Made by a program: the position numbers and the translations under genes. A stretch of 64,000 nt of DNA from NCBI RefSeq assembly GCF_020616155.1, contig NZ_CP085530.1, positions 2,517,501 to 2,581,500 of the forward strand. Reading direction: 5' to 3'. This DNA is from Vogesella sp. XCS3 (GTDB taxonomy: Bacteria; Pseudomonadota; Gammaproteobacteria; Burkholderiales; Chromobacteriaceae). A model generated the notes under the pieces. It ran no database searches. It worked only from the letters and a program-made list of their open reading frames with translations, and was not told where the DNA came from. Below, one piece after another: positions 16,725-26,581 of the stretch (positions are counted from its first letter, which is position 1; the number at the start of each line of letters is the position of its first letter).

Positions 16725-16882
16725 GCCAAACTGCCCGCCGCGAGCGACCACGACAAACAGGGGAGGAAGACGAATCACTGCGTAGACTGGCGGGCATCAC
16801 CACGATGGCCCGCCAGCACGGTAAAGCGGGTGACCACCCCGGCTGCAGCACCCGCGAGCCAGGGCAGTGCAAGCCAAACCGT

Positions 16883-18397
<1,515 letters not shown>

Positions 18398-18446
18398 CTG
18401 TGTCTCCTTTGTGTTGGTGTCACCTCGCCGGGTGTAAACACCACAC

Positions 18447-18462
18447 TGCACCTACCGTGCCA
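18447..18462 (-). promoter_or_regulatory. Sigma-54 (-24/-12) promoter of the aldehyde dehydrogenase gene
   Basis: Read on the minus strand: TGGCAC-GGTAG-GTGCA, against the consensus TGGCAC-N5-TTGCA, with the invariant GG and GC at the right spacing. The predicted transcript start is near 18436, about 40 bases before the ATG. The divergent gene encodes a sigma-54 activator with an intact GAFTGA motif, which supports the assignment. Confidence 0.75.
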
Positions 18463-18634
18463 GCTTGTAGCCATGCTGCAGTGCAGCTCTTCTGCACCGC
18501 CCGCCTGTGCTGCAATCCGGTGCATGCATGTTGCATTGCAATAAATAAAGGATTTCTGGCTGGCAGCTTCGCCATGCCGCCAGCCCCACGCTCAGCCCTG
18601 CAGCCGGCGGCTAGCTGTGCCAGACTGACACAAC

Positions 18635-18652
18635 TGTCGCAACAGCGTGACA
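18635..18652. promoter_or_regulatory. Candidate activator-binding inverted repeat
   Basis: TGTCGC-aaca-GCGtGACA forms an imperfect palindrome 17 bp upstream of the activator gene and about 170 bp from the sigma-54 promoter. The TGT...ACA outline is common among enhancer sites of sigma-54 activators, so this may be an upstream activating and autoregulatory site. Confidence 0.4.
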
Positions 18653-18668
18653 CAGTACGGAGAACACC

Positions 18669-20558
18669 ATGTCTACCCTGCCCCTGGCCGAAATCCGCCG
18701 CCGTTTTTTTGACGGTGACGAGCTACCGGAAAACAGCGTACCGCAGCCTATCCTGCATTCCTGGCGGCGTTGCCTGGGTCTGGGCTTGTCGGCCGCACGG
18801 CTGCGCCCGCCCGAGCGGCTGGACAACCAGCGCCTGGCGCACCGCCAGCAAGACAATGCCGACTGGCTACAGCTGGCCAGGCCGGCGATCGATGCGCTAT
18901 TCGACAGCGTGGTGGACGAAGGCCATGTGGTGATTGTGGCCGACCGCGACGGCGTGATCCTGAACCAGATGGGCCACCCGGCGTTTCTGGACCGCGCCGA
19001 ACGCGTGGCGCTGCTACCCGGCATGGACTGGCGCGAAGACGTGCGCGGCACCAATGCCATCGGCACCGCACTGGTCACCGGCGCGGCCGTACGTGTGCGC
19101 GGCAGCGAGCACTATCTGGAGCGCAACCGCCAGCTATCCTGCACCGCCAGTACCATCGTCGACCCGCAGGGGCAGATGCTGGGCGTACTGGACGTTTCCG
19201 GCCTGCCGCGCAAGCTGGGCGAGGCGCAGCAGCTGCAAGTGGTTACCGCGGTACGCCATATCGAACAACGCCTGTTCGACGAACATACCCGCAGCCTGCA
19301 CGAGCTGCGCTTTGCCCCCGACCCGGCCACGCTGGCCACCCCGCGCTGCGCGCGGCTGGCTTTTGACGACGATGGCGTGCTGCGTGCGGCCAACCGTGCG
19401 GCGCTTAGCCTGCTGGGGCTGGACTGGCACTGCCTGGGCCAGACCCGCTTTGCCGGCCTATCGGGCCTGAGCATGGAGCACTGGCTTAGCCGCCACGGCA
19501 GCGGCGTGGCCTCGCTACGCCACGGCGGGCAGCTGTACTCGGCCAGCCTGCTGCCCCCCAGACAAGCGGTGGCCCATCACGGCAGCGTCTTGCTGCATAG
19601 CGCGCCACCAGCTGCCAGCCCGCGCCGGCCTGCCGCAGGCGGGCAACACGAGCGGGCAAGCGACAAGGTTGGCCGCAAGCAGGACCTGGCTTTGCCACCG
19701 GGCATGCTGGACACCGCGCGCCGCCTGCTGGAGGCGGATATTCCGGTACTGGTGCTGGGTGAAACCGGCGCCGGCAAGGAGCGCTTTGTGCAGGCACTGC
19801 ACGCGGCCAGCAGCCGCGCCGCTGCGCCGCTGGTAGCGGTAAACTGCGCCGCCATCCCGGAAGGGCTGATCGAGTCGGAACTGTTTGGCTATGAGGAAGG
19901 CGCGTTTACAGGCGCCCGTCGCCAGGGCGCGAAAGGGCGTCTGCGCGAGGCCGACGGCGGCATACTGTTTCTGGATGAAATCGGCGACATGCCGATGAGC
20001 CTGCAGGCCAGGCTGCTGCGCGTACTGCAAGAGCGCCTGGTGGTGCCGCTAGGCGGGGGCCCCGGGCAAAAAGTGGACGTGCGCATTGTGGCGGCCACCC
20101 ACCGCCAGCTGGAACAGGAGGTCGCCGCCGGGCGCTTCCGTGCCGACCTCTACTACCGGCTGTGCCACTACCCGCTAACGCTGCCACCGCTGCGCGAACG
20201 CGGCGACGTGGCGCAGATTGCGGCCAACCTGCTGCTGCAACACGGCAGCGCCGGGCGCGGCATTACCCTGTCGCCGGCGCTGGCCGACTTTATCCGCCGC
20301 TACCCGTGGCCGGGTAACCTGCGCCAGCTGGATAACCTGCTGCGCACCCTGCTGGCGCTGGCCGACGATGGCACGGTGCTGACCCCGGCACACCTGCCCG
20401 CCAGCCTGCGCGGCCAGGAAGATACCCCGCGCCACACTGCCAACACACTGCACAGCCTGCTACAGCAGCACGGCGGTAATGCCAGCGCCGCCGCACGGGC
20501 ACTGGGTATCAGCCGCAGCACGTTTTACCGGCGGCTACGCGAAGCCGGGCCGGCATGA
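18669..20558 (+). CDS. AcoR-like sigma-54-dependent transcriptional activator
   Basis: 629 residues. The N-terminal sensory part (about 1-320) resembles AcoR with a GAF domain (WREDVRGTNAIGTAL). The AAA+ domain has Walker A GETGAGKE near residue 363, GAFTGA near 410 (sigma-54 contact) and the Walker B segment GGILFLDEIGDMP. A Fis-type helix-turn-helix (NASAAARALGISRSTFYRRL) ends the protein. It most likely activates the divergent aldehyde dehydrogenase gene in response to an alcohol, aldehyde or acetoin. A copy of the window repeat lies in the linker before the AAA+ domain and is translated as KVGRK. Confidence 0.92.
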   Translation: MSTLPLAEIRRRFFDGDELPENSVPQPILHSWRRCLGLGLSAARLRPPERLDNQRLAHRQQDNADWLQLARPAIDALFDSVVDEGHVVIVADRDGVILNQMGHPAFLDRAERVALLPGMDWREDVRGTNAIGTALVTGAAVRVRGSEHYLERNRQLSCTASTIVDPQGQMLGVLDVSGLPRKLGEAQQLQVVTAVRHIEQRLFDEHTRSLHELRFAPDPATLATPRCARLAFDDDGVLRAANRAALSLLGLDWHCLGQTRFAGLSGLSMEHWLSRHGSGVASLRHGGQLYSASLLPPRQAVAHHGSVLLHSAPPAASPRRPAAGGQHERASDKVGRKQDLALPPGMLDTARRLLEADIPVLVLGETGAGKERFVQALHAASSRAAAPLVAVNCAAIPEGLIESELFGYEEGAFTGARRQGAKGRLREADGGILFLDEIGDMPMSLQARLLRVLQERLVVPLGGGPGQKVDVRIVAATHRQLEQEVAAGRFRADLYYRLCHYPLTLPPLRERGDVAQIAANLLLQHGSAGRGITLSPALADFIRRYPWPGNLRQLDNLLRTLLALADDGTVLTPAHLPASLRGQEDTPRHTANTLHSLLQQHGGNASAAARALGISRSTFYRRLREAGPA

Positions 20559-20567
20559 GGCGGCTGG

Positions 20568-21278
20568 TTACCAGCCCATCTGTCTGGCAATCTCCGCCTT
20601 GAGCGCCACGCCCCAGCGCATCTGGCTGGCGATAAAGGCACGGGTAGGTTTGTCCAGCGAAGCCAGATCGCTGGCCTGCCCTGCCGGCAGCGCAACGGTA
20701 CGCGTGTAGAAATATTCCAGGTAGTCGCCATCGCGGCTTTCCATCACGCTGGTGGTCAACACCAGCTGGGTCTCGCCATTGGCTTTATCCACCGCCTTGC
20801 GCCCGCTTACCTTCACGCAGCTTTGGCGGTCGGTTTTCTTGCTGTCCAGCTGCTGCTGGTAAACCACCACGTCGTCTTTAGCCTGGCTGGCATCGCGGCA
20901 GCTGTCGCTGAGCGACGATAGCCAGATACGGTTGGACGGTGGCGAAATCAGGGTTTGCAGATAGATCTGGTCGCCACTTTGCGGGTCTTGCAGATCCAGC
21001 GCCGCGTCCGCCGTAGCGCCGTCTACGTCACCACTGCCGACCTGGGTAACATCCGGTGCAAAGGTATTGACCTCGCTAATCACCCAGCTACCGGCAGGCA
21101 GGGTGACCAGCTTCTTGCCGACGGCAAATTGCTGCAGGGTATCGCCTATCAGAAAGTGCTTCTCAAACTTCTGGCGGCGTGCTTGGCCGCTTTCCAGCCA
21201 GCCAAAGGTCAAGGGCTCGGCCAGCGCGTGGCCGCACAATACCAGCAGCAAGCTGGCCATCAGCGTTGTTTTTTTCAT
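20568..21278 (-). CDS. Secreted hypothetical protein (236 residues)
   Basis: The N-terminus MKKTTLMASLLLVLCGHALA is a clear signal peptide with an ALA-E cleavage site, so the protein is probably periplasmic. The mature part has only two cysteines (in DSCRDAS and RQSCVKV), possibly a disulfide, and no membrane segment. The family is not recognised. It ends 10 bp from the stop of the convergent activator gene and is a single gene with 70 bp of AT-rich upstream sequence. Confidence 0.7.
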   Translation of the reverse strand: MKKTTLMASLLLVLCGHALAEPLTFGWLESGQARRQKFEKHFLIGDTLQQFAVGKKLVTLPAGSWVISEVNTFAPDVTQVGSGDVDGATADAALDLQDPQSGDQIYLQTLISPPSNRIWLSSLSDSCRDASQAKDDVVVYQQQLDSKKTDRQSCVKVSGRKAVDKANGETQLVLTTSVMESRDGDYLEYFYTRTVALPAGQASDLASLDKPTRAFIASQMRWGVALKAEIARQMGW

Positions 21279-21347
21279 GGTGATCTCTATGCAATCCGTG
21301 GCCGCATGATAAACAGCTATGCTATTTATGCATAGAGCAACCGTGTG

Positions 21348-21710
21348 CTACAGGATTTCTTCCACGCTGCGTGCCGCGCGCTTGGCGTCCAGGAAGATCA
21401 GGCCCAGCTTGGCTTCCTTGCGTGCAATCACGGTCAGCACCGCGTCGCGGCCGGCATAGCTCATCAGGATATAGCCGGCGTCGCCTTTTACCATCACCTG
21501 TTCGAGCTCGCCGCGTGCCAGCTCGCGCGCGGTACGCTCGCCCAGCGACAGCATGGCGGCGGCCATGGCACCGACACGGTCTTCGTCGACGCCTTGTGGC
21601 AGCAACGCCGCCATGGTGAGGCCATCGGCCGAGATGATGGCGGAGGCTTCGATATCAGCCGAGGCGCCATTAAGGTCGCTAAGAATGGATTTGAGCAGTT
21701 GTTCGCGCAT
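21348..21710 (-). CDS. Roadblock/LC7-domain protein (MglB/CvnB-like)
   Basis: 120 residues, one roadblock domain: ADIEASAIISADGLTMAALLPQGVDEDRVGAMAAAML, then GELEQVMVKGDAGYILMSYAGRDAVLTVIARKEAKLGLIFLDAKRAA. Such proteins are partners or GTPase-activators of small Ras-like GTPases (MglB for MglA in Myxococcus; CvnB in Streptomyces conservons). It is the last gene of the cluster that contains the MglA-like GTPase at 22373-22915, which is the strongest hint to its job. Confidence 0.85.
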   Translation of the reverse strand: MREQLLKSILSDLNGASADIEASAIISADGLTMAALLPQGVDEDRVGAMAAAMLSLGERTARELARGELEQVMVKGDAGYILMSYAGRDAVLTVIARKEAKLGLIFLDAKRAARSVEEIL

Positions 21711-21732
21711 GGTGGTGGTTTCCGGTAATCGT

Positions 21733-22368
21733 TCAGGCGTAACGGCGGCACAGCGCCTCGGTCATGGCAACAAAGGCGTTATCGCCCAGTCGGGGTTGGC
21801 CGCCAATCACCAGTACAAACGACTGGCGGCCCAGATACAGCGGGTGAAAACTCAGCTCGGCATGACCGGCAGGGTCGATCAGTGCCCAGGCCTGGGCACC
21901 CAGCCCCAGGTTCTGGTTCAGCAAGCGGGCGTGGCGGCGGCCCAGGCTGACGATGTCACCGGCCAGCGCGGCGATCTGCTCGGCGGCCTCGTGGCGGAAA
22001 CCGGCCGTGGCGTAGTACAGGCCATTGTCGTCGGCCAGCAGCGCACGGCCTTCGCCGGACAAGGCGGCCAACAAGGCCGGCAAGCGGCTTTCCAGGCTAC
22101 CGGCCGGCTCGCTGCGCCCGGTCAGGCTACCGCTGACAAAGCCCAGGCGCTGCAAACGGTACAGCACGGCCAGCGCTTGCGCCGGGCTGTCTGTCGCACT
22201 CCACTCCTGCAACCTGGCCTCGGTCAGCGCCAGCTCGCCACCGTGTTGCAGCAGCTGCAGCAACAGCTGCCGGTCGCTACCTTCGTCGCGCGTGCTCACC
22301 GCGTACCAGGCCCCCGCAGGGGTAAGCCCGGCGTAGAGTGCGCCATTCAGGCTGAGCGTGCTGTCCAT
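21733..22368 (-). CDS. Hypothetical protein with roadblock-like C-terminal half
   Basis: 211 residues. Residues about 110-205 (GRALLADDNGLYYATAGFRHEAAEQIAALAGDIVSLGRRHARLL...) follow the beta-alpha pattern of a roadblock domain, while the first 100 residues look like a helical, winged-helix-like region (LLQLLQHGGELALTEARLQEW...ALAVLYRLQRLGFV). Between a GTPase gene (4 bp upstream) and a bona fide roadblock gene, it probably belongs to the same complex. No exact family is recognised. Confidence 0.6.
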   Translation of the reverse strand: MDSTLSLNGALYAGLTPAGAWYAVSTRDEGSDRQLLLQLLQHGGELALTEARLQEWSATDSPAQALAVLYRLQRLGFVSGSLTGRSEPAGSLESRLPALLAALSGEGRALLADDNGLYYATAGFRHEAAEQIAALAGDIVSLGRRHARLLNQNLGLGAQAWALIDPAGHAELSFHPLYLGRQSFVLVIGGQPRLGDNAFVAMTEALCRRYA

Positions 22369-22372
22369 TGCC

Positions 22373-22915
22373 CTAGCCCTCCAGCCCCGGGTCGATGGAA
22401 TACAGCAGCGCGCACACCAGCGTCTTGATGTCTTCGCGGTTGCGCGCGTCTACCTCGAAAATCGGCGGGCGCAGGCCCAGCGTTTCCAGAATATCGGCGT
22501 AATGCGCGGTGGTCGGCGAGCCGGCCAGGTCGGTTTTGGTAATGCCCACCACCAGCGGCGCATCCTGCAGCAGTTTGTCGAAAGCCTTCAGGAAAAACTG
22601 CAGGTCGCGTATGGGGTGCGGCCGGGTGTTATCCAGCAGCAGGATCAGCCCGATACCGCCCTGGCTGAGGATGTCCCACATGAAATCGAAACGCTCCTGC
22701 CCCGGGGTGCCGTACAGGTGCACCTTGGTATCGTCGTCCAGCATCAGCACACCGTAATCCAGCGCTACCGTGGTGTGGCCTTTGCGGTCCAGCGTCATGT
22801 CCGAGGCGGTGGCGTCGGTGGTCACCGGCGGGATATCGGACAGGCTGGCGATGGCCGTGGTCTTGCCAGCGCCTACCGGGCCGGCAAACAGGATTTTGTT
22901 GTCACTGGGTCGCAT
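22373..22915 (-). CDS. MglA-like small GTPase (COG2229 type)
   Basis: 180 residues from ATG 22915, six bases after AGGTG; a GTG at 22924 is also possible. GTPase motifs: G1 GPVGAGKTT, G3 LYGTPGQERF with the Gly-Thr-Pro typical of the MglA/COG2229 group, and G4 ITKTDLAG. Relatives work with roadblock proteins to set cell polarity (MglA) or in Streptomyces conservons (CvnD). Here two roadblock-type genes follow directly. The upstream gene stops 9 bp before the start. Confidence 0.87.
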   Translation of the reverse strand: MRPSDNKILFAGPVGAGKTTAIASLSDIPPVTTDATASDMTLDRKGHTTVALDYGVLMLDDDTKVHLYGTPGQERFDFMWDILSQGGIGLILLLDNTRPHPIRDLQFFLKAFDKLLQDAPLVVGITKTDLAGSPTTAHYADILETLGLRPPIFEVDARNREDIKTLVCALLYSIDPGLEG

Positions 22916-22924
22916 GCAAAGCAC

Positions 22925-24061
22925 CTACAGGTTCTTGATCCGCCCCAGCAGGCGCGACAGCAAACTCTGCCGTGCCGGGGGCAAGGGGGCGGGAGCCGGC
23001 GTCGCCGGCCGGGTAGCGGCAGAGGCCGCCTCGTTTGCCTTGCCTACTTGTTCCAGCAGGCCCAGCGCATGGCTGGCAGCAATGAAATTACACAGCGGGC
23101 CAGGCTCCATCTTGAGCAGGCTCACCGCCACACGCAGGCTGGTAGGCGTGCGCGACCACAGGCCGGCAATACGCAGCGCGCCGGGCAAGGGTGCCAGGCG
23201 GGTCAGGTTGGGCCACTGGCGCAGGCGTAGCGGGGTATCCGGGTCGATACCGGCCAGCAAGCGGCCACGGCAGCTCCATAGCGCCACCTGCCATAGCAAG
23301 GTAGACAAGGGCAGGCGCAGCATGGGCTCTTCCGCAGGCTGGGTAGCCAGCACCTCGGCGCCCAGGCGCAGGCCGTTCAGCTCGCACAGCTGCTGCACGC
23401 TGGACAGCGTGGTGTACAGCGCCACCTGGCCCTGCACCGGGTCTACCGTGGCAAACAGCCGCTGCTCGCAGTGCAGCTGCTGCGGCTGTTTCTGGCGCGC
23501 CGCCGCCACCAGCAGGCCGTAGATGGTGCCGGCAGGGTGAAAACGCTGCAGGGTACGGCGCTGGCTACTGCGCACTACCGGGGGCGCAGCGCCCGGCATG
23601 GCCAGCGAAGGCGGAACGGCCTGGGCCGGCGCGGGTTGCGGCGGCGGGCTGGCTACCGGCGGTGCGACAGGGGCGGCCACAGCCACGGCAGGCGCCGCAG
23701 GCGGGGCAACCACGCTGGCGTCTTGGCTAGGTGCGGCCAACAGCTGGCGCAGTAGCGGAAACAGCTTCTCCATGCGCACCGGCTTCACCATCTGCAAGGC
23801 CGGGGCATTGTCGCTGGGGTAGGCCGTGACAATCAGCGCGGGCAATGCCGGGTACTGCTGGCGGTACTGCTGCCAGACCTGCCAGCCGCTGGCGCTATCC
23901 ACGTCCACAATGGCCACCTGCGGCGTGGCCGGATGGTCGCTGGCCAGGCGGTAGCGGTGCAGGGAATGCAGGCGGAACGCCATGCGAAAGAGCGCCAGTT
24001 TGCGCTCGTCCATACCGGCGGTGAGTACGGTAATCGGCTCAGCCGGCGTGCTGACAGACAT
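22925..24061 (-). CDS. Receiver-like protein with Pro/Ala linker and unknown C-terminal domain
   Basis: 378 residues from ATG 24061, which has a strong GGAGG seven bases upstream and overlaps the previous gene by 23 bp. Residues about 8-115 resemble a response-regulator receiver (VAIVDVDSASGW around the phospho-acceptor Asp, IVTAYPS, then KPVRMEKL) but have diverged. A Pro/Ala-rich linker of about 60 residues follows, then about 200 residues of unknown fold. In this operon it may link an upstream signal to the GTPase module. No DNA-binding domain was seen. Confidence 0.6.
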   Translation of the reverse strand: MSVSTPAEPITVLTAGMDERKLALFRMAFRLHSLHRYRLASDHPATPQVAIVDVDSASGWQVWQQYRQQYPALPALIVTAYPSDNAPALQMVKPVRMEKLFPLLRQLLAAPSQDASVVAPPAAPAVAVAAPVAPPVASPPPQPAPAQAVPPSLAMPGAAPPVVRSSQRRTLQRFHPAGTIYGLLVAAARQKQPQQLHCEQRLFATVDPVQGQVALYTTLSSVQQLCELNGLRLGAEVLATQPAEEPMLRLPLSTLLWQVALWSCRGRLLAGIDPDTPLRLRQWPNLTRLAPLPGALRIAGLWSRTPTSLRVAVSLLKMEPGPLCNFIAASHALGLLEQVGKANEAASAATRPATPAPAPLPPARQSLLSRLLGRIKNL

Positions 24062-25493
24062 CGTCGTCCTCCAGATGGGTGCCCAGCGGGTCATCCAGTT
24101 TCAGTAATTGGCGCAGCTGCCCCAGGCGGCCAGCGATCTCGCGCGGCGGCCGGCCCAGCGTCTGGCGCAGGTGCTGCAACAGCGCACGCAAATGGTCGGC
24201 CGCCTCCAGCCGCTGGTACAGGTCCAGCAGCAGCGGGTAGAGGCGCACGTCGGACGGGTTGGCAAACACGGCCTGCTCCAGCACCGCCAGTGCCTGCTCG
24301 GTCTGGCCGTAATCCAGGTAGGCGTCGGCCTCGGCCAGCGCATCGTGCCGGGTCTCGGTAGCCGGTGCGGCAGACTGCACCGTCACCAGCGGCAAGCCGT
24401 CCGCCATACCTGGGCTGGCCGGCACAAAGCCCCACTCGCGCCCCAACGCTTCCAGGCGCGCCGCGTCGGCACCACTGGCCAGCACGTCCAGTACCGGGTG
24501 GCGGCCCAGGGCAAAACCCATGCGCAGCAAGCGTTCGCGCAGGGCGGCGCCATGCTCGCCCAACAGTACAAAGCTTTGCCACAGGCGGCGGGTAAAGCCG
24601 GCCAGGTCGGCCTGGCGGTAATACAGATGCAGAATGTCCATCAGCGGCGTCAGCGGGTGGCGCGTCTGCGCCAGCAGGGCTTCCAGCGTGCCGATGGCGG
24701 TAGCGGTTTCACCTTGCTGCTGCAGAATACGTACGCCCTGACGGGCGGGCATCAGGTGGCAAATGGCCAGGCGCTCGTAGGCGTTCAGGGCTGCCAGCGG
24801 CTGGCTGCCGCACACCAGCGGCACGCTGCCATCCCCCGCCGTCACGGCCTGGCCAGCAGGCTGCGCCACCAACGGGGAAGCACCGACCGGCCGGCGCAGG
24901 CCGATACGGCGGCTGACGGTAGCGATATCCCAGCCCAGGGTATCTTCGGCAAACACGCGTAGCGCCAGGTTATCCGGGTCGATACGCAGGCCCTCTACCA
25001 CGGCCTGCGCGGTGTCGGCCTCGGTCATGATGCCCAGTGCGGCCAACCTTTGCAGTATCTCGGTAAAGTCGTCGATGGCGTGCAGGCGCAGGTACAGGCC
25101 CAGCAGGCGCGCCAGCTCGCGGCTGGCGGGCGGGTTCTGGTCTACGTAGCTGCGCAGCAGCGCGGCGGCACGGTCCAGGTAGCCGAACTGCAGGTAAACG
25201 TCGGCCTCGGTCAGCAAGTCGGTATCGGCCACCCCGATTTCCAGTTGCAGCTCGTCGGCACTTGCGGTTTCACTGGCCGTGGCGGGCGTCAGTGGGGGCG
25301 CACTGTCACTGACCGCTGGCGTAGCCAGCGGTGCGTCAGGGTTGGCCGCAGGCTGCGGGCGCAGGATTTTCAGCGGCGGCAGCTGGCTGGCTGGGGGTGG
25401 GCTGGCCCGACGCTGACGCAACGCCAGCAGCACACCCAGCAAGACAGCGGGGCTGGCGGCCAGCAGCAGCGTGAAATCGTCCGGCAGTAACAT
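24039..25493 (-). CDS. Membrane-anchored TPR protein (FimV-like)
   Basis: 484 residues. An N-terminal hydrophobic segment (FTLLLAASPAVLLGVLLAL) is followed by a Pro/Ala linker, then tetratricopeptide-type helices, for example DLLTEADVYLQFGYLDRAAALLRSYVDQNP and again DALAEADAYLDYGQTEQALAVLEQAV near the end. The EADVYLQFGYLDRA unit is very like the C-terminal repeats of FimV and related polar-localisation proteins. It probably anchors the cluster's complex at the inner membrane. The stop of the upstream gene is 3 bp away. Confidence 0.65.
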   Translation of the reverse strand: MLLPDDFTLLLAASPAVLLGVLLALRQRRASPPPASQLPPLKILRPQPAANPDAPLATPAVSDSAPPLTPATASETASADELQLEIGVADTDLLTEADVYLQFGYLDRAAALLRSYVDQNPPASRELARLLGLYLRLHAIDDFTEILQRLAALGIMTEADTAQAVVEGLRIDPDNLALRVFAEDTLGWDIATVSRRIGLRRPVGASPLVAQPAGQAVTAGDGSVPLVCGSQPLAALNAYERLAICHLMPARQGVRILQQQGETATAIGTLEALLAQTRHPLTPLMDILHLYYRQADLAGFTRRLWQSFVLLGEHGAALRERLLRMGFALGRHPVLDVLASGADAARLEALGREWGFVPASPGMADGLPLVTVQSAAPATETRHDALAEADAYLDYGQTEQALAVLEQAVFANPSDVRLYPLLLDLYQRLEAADHLRALLQHLRQTLGRPPREIAGRLGQLRQLLKLDDPLGTHLEDDDVCQHAG

Positions 25494-25496
25494 GGC

Positions 25497-26267
25497 TCAG
25501 CGGCGCGGCGGGAAGTCGGCTTCGGACAGCAAGTCGGTGCCACACTCCAGCTTTTCGAACCAGTCGAGGAAGCGCTTCACCATGTCCTTGCCTTTGTACG
25601 AGGCGCCGTGCTGCGGCACGATCCACTCCACGTCCATCTGGCGCACCATGTTCACCCACAGGCGGGCGGCGCGGTTATTGCTCATGTAACGGCGGTGGAA
25701 GCCGGACATATGGTGGTCTACCAGGTGGCGGTCGAAATCTTCTACCGGCTGCGCGGCGCTTATGCCGTCCATCAGCGAGGCGCCGATGTCACCGGAAAAC
25801 AGGATCTTGCTGATCGGGTCGTATACCTGGAAAAAACCCACGGTGTGCAGGTAGTGCGCGGGGACGATTTCCAGCCGCGTGCGGCCCAGCGGCAGCGTCA
25901 TGCCACGCGCCGGAATCGGGATCAGCCGCCCTTCGGTGGCGCCTTTTACGCAAAAATGCGGGATAAAGCGCGTCCATTCCTGCGCAATCACGATCTGCGC
26001 GTCGGTAATCAGCAGCCAGCCGTTGGCCGAGGCTATGATGTCCGGGTCCTGGTGCGAGGCGAAAATATAGCGGGTATGCGAGGGCAGAAAGTGCTCGGCC
26101 ATCTCGGCCAGCAGGTGCTTGTAGGTGAGGTTGCCGCCCGGGTCCAGCAGCATGCCGTCGCCATCGTGCACAATGGCAAACTGATTGGACTGGATGCCCT
26201 CACCCTGTACCAGGTCGGTAAAGGCGATGCATTTATGGTTGCCGTCGTTGTAGAGAACCTGTGCCAT
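25497..26267 (-). CDS. ODP-type diiron metallo-beta-lactamase-fold protein
   Basis: 256 residues, close to the beta-lactamase half of flavodiiron proteins but without a flavodoxin domain. Metal ligands visible: His72, Asp74 and Asp76 in FASHQDPDII, His in VPAHYLHTVG, Asp in FSGDIGAS, and His in VPQHGASYKG. Single-domain members (ODP) bind oxygen at a diiron site and act as oxygen or redox sensors in chemotaxis of other bacteria. As first gene of the leftward GTPase/roadblock cluster, a sensory role is more likely here than detoxification. That is inference from family and context. Confidence 0.8.
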   Translation of the reverse strand: MAQVLYNDGNHKCIAFTDLVQGEGIQSNQFAIVHDGDGMLLDPGGNLTYKHLLAEMAEHFLPSHTRYIFASHQDPDIIASANGWLLITDAQIVIAQEWTRFIPHFCVKGATEGRLIPIPARGMTLPLGRTRLEIVPAHYLHTVGFFQVYDPISKILFSGDIGASLMDGISAAQPVEDFDRHLVDHHMSGFHRRYMSNNRAARLWVNMVRQMDVEWIVPQHGASYKGKDMVKRFLDWFEKLECGTDLLSEADFPPRR

Positions 26268-26521
26268 AACGCTTGCGAGCCACCTGCTCGGTGCAGACCG
26301 GATAGACCCGAAAGATTAGCCAGCCTAATACAAGCGGGTATTGACTCGGGTCAAACAGCAGGCAATGGCCGTAACGGTGCGGGTAACAGCATAGAACCGG
26401 TTAAGGCTATTTGTGCTGGGGCGATTCTTGGCAGGCGGCGGTAATGCGCGAAAACCGGGCGCCCTGGCCGCACGGTTTGACAAAGCCTTGCCCCAGAAAG
26501 ACAGGCTTTAGTCCGGTATGC

Positions 26522-26556
26522 AAAAACGCCCCGCCGTGCCAGGCACGAACGGGGCG
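26522..26556 (-). terminator. Terminator of the pnt operon
   Basis: Outer stem CGCCCCG / CGGGGCG and inner stem CGTGCC / GGCACG, with AAAAA on the left serving as U-run for leftward transcripts, 26 bp past the pntB stop. Confidence 0.75.
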
Positions 26557-26566
26557 CGATAGCGGC

Positions 26567-26579
26567 AAGGTTGGCCGCA
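26567..26579 (+). repeat. AAGGTTGGCCGCA repeat after pntB
   Basis: Perfect copy two bases from the pntB stop codon, between the gene and its terminator. Confidence 0.85.
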
Positions 26580-26581
26580 GC

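Larger units (their letters stand above)
26268..26581. other. Intergenic region between the ODP cluster and pntB
   Basis: 314 bp. It holds the promoter region of the leftward ODP cluster on its left side, and a terminator plus a repeat copy on its right side next to pntB. No gene is supported. Confidence 0.55.
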
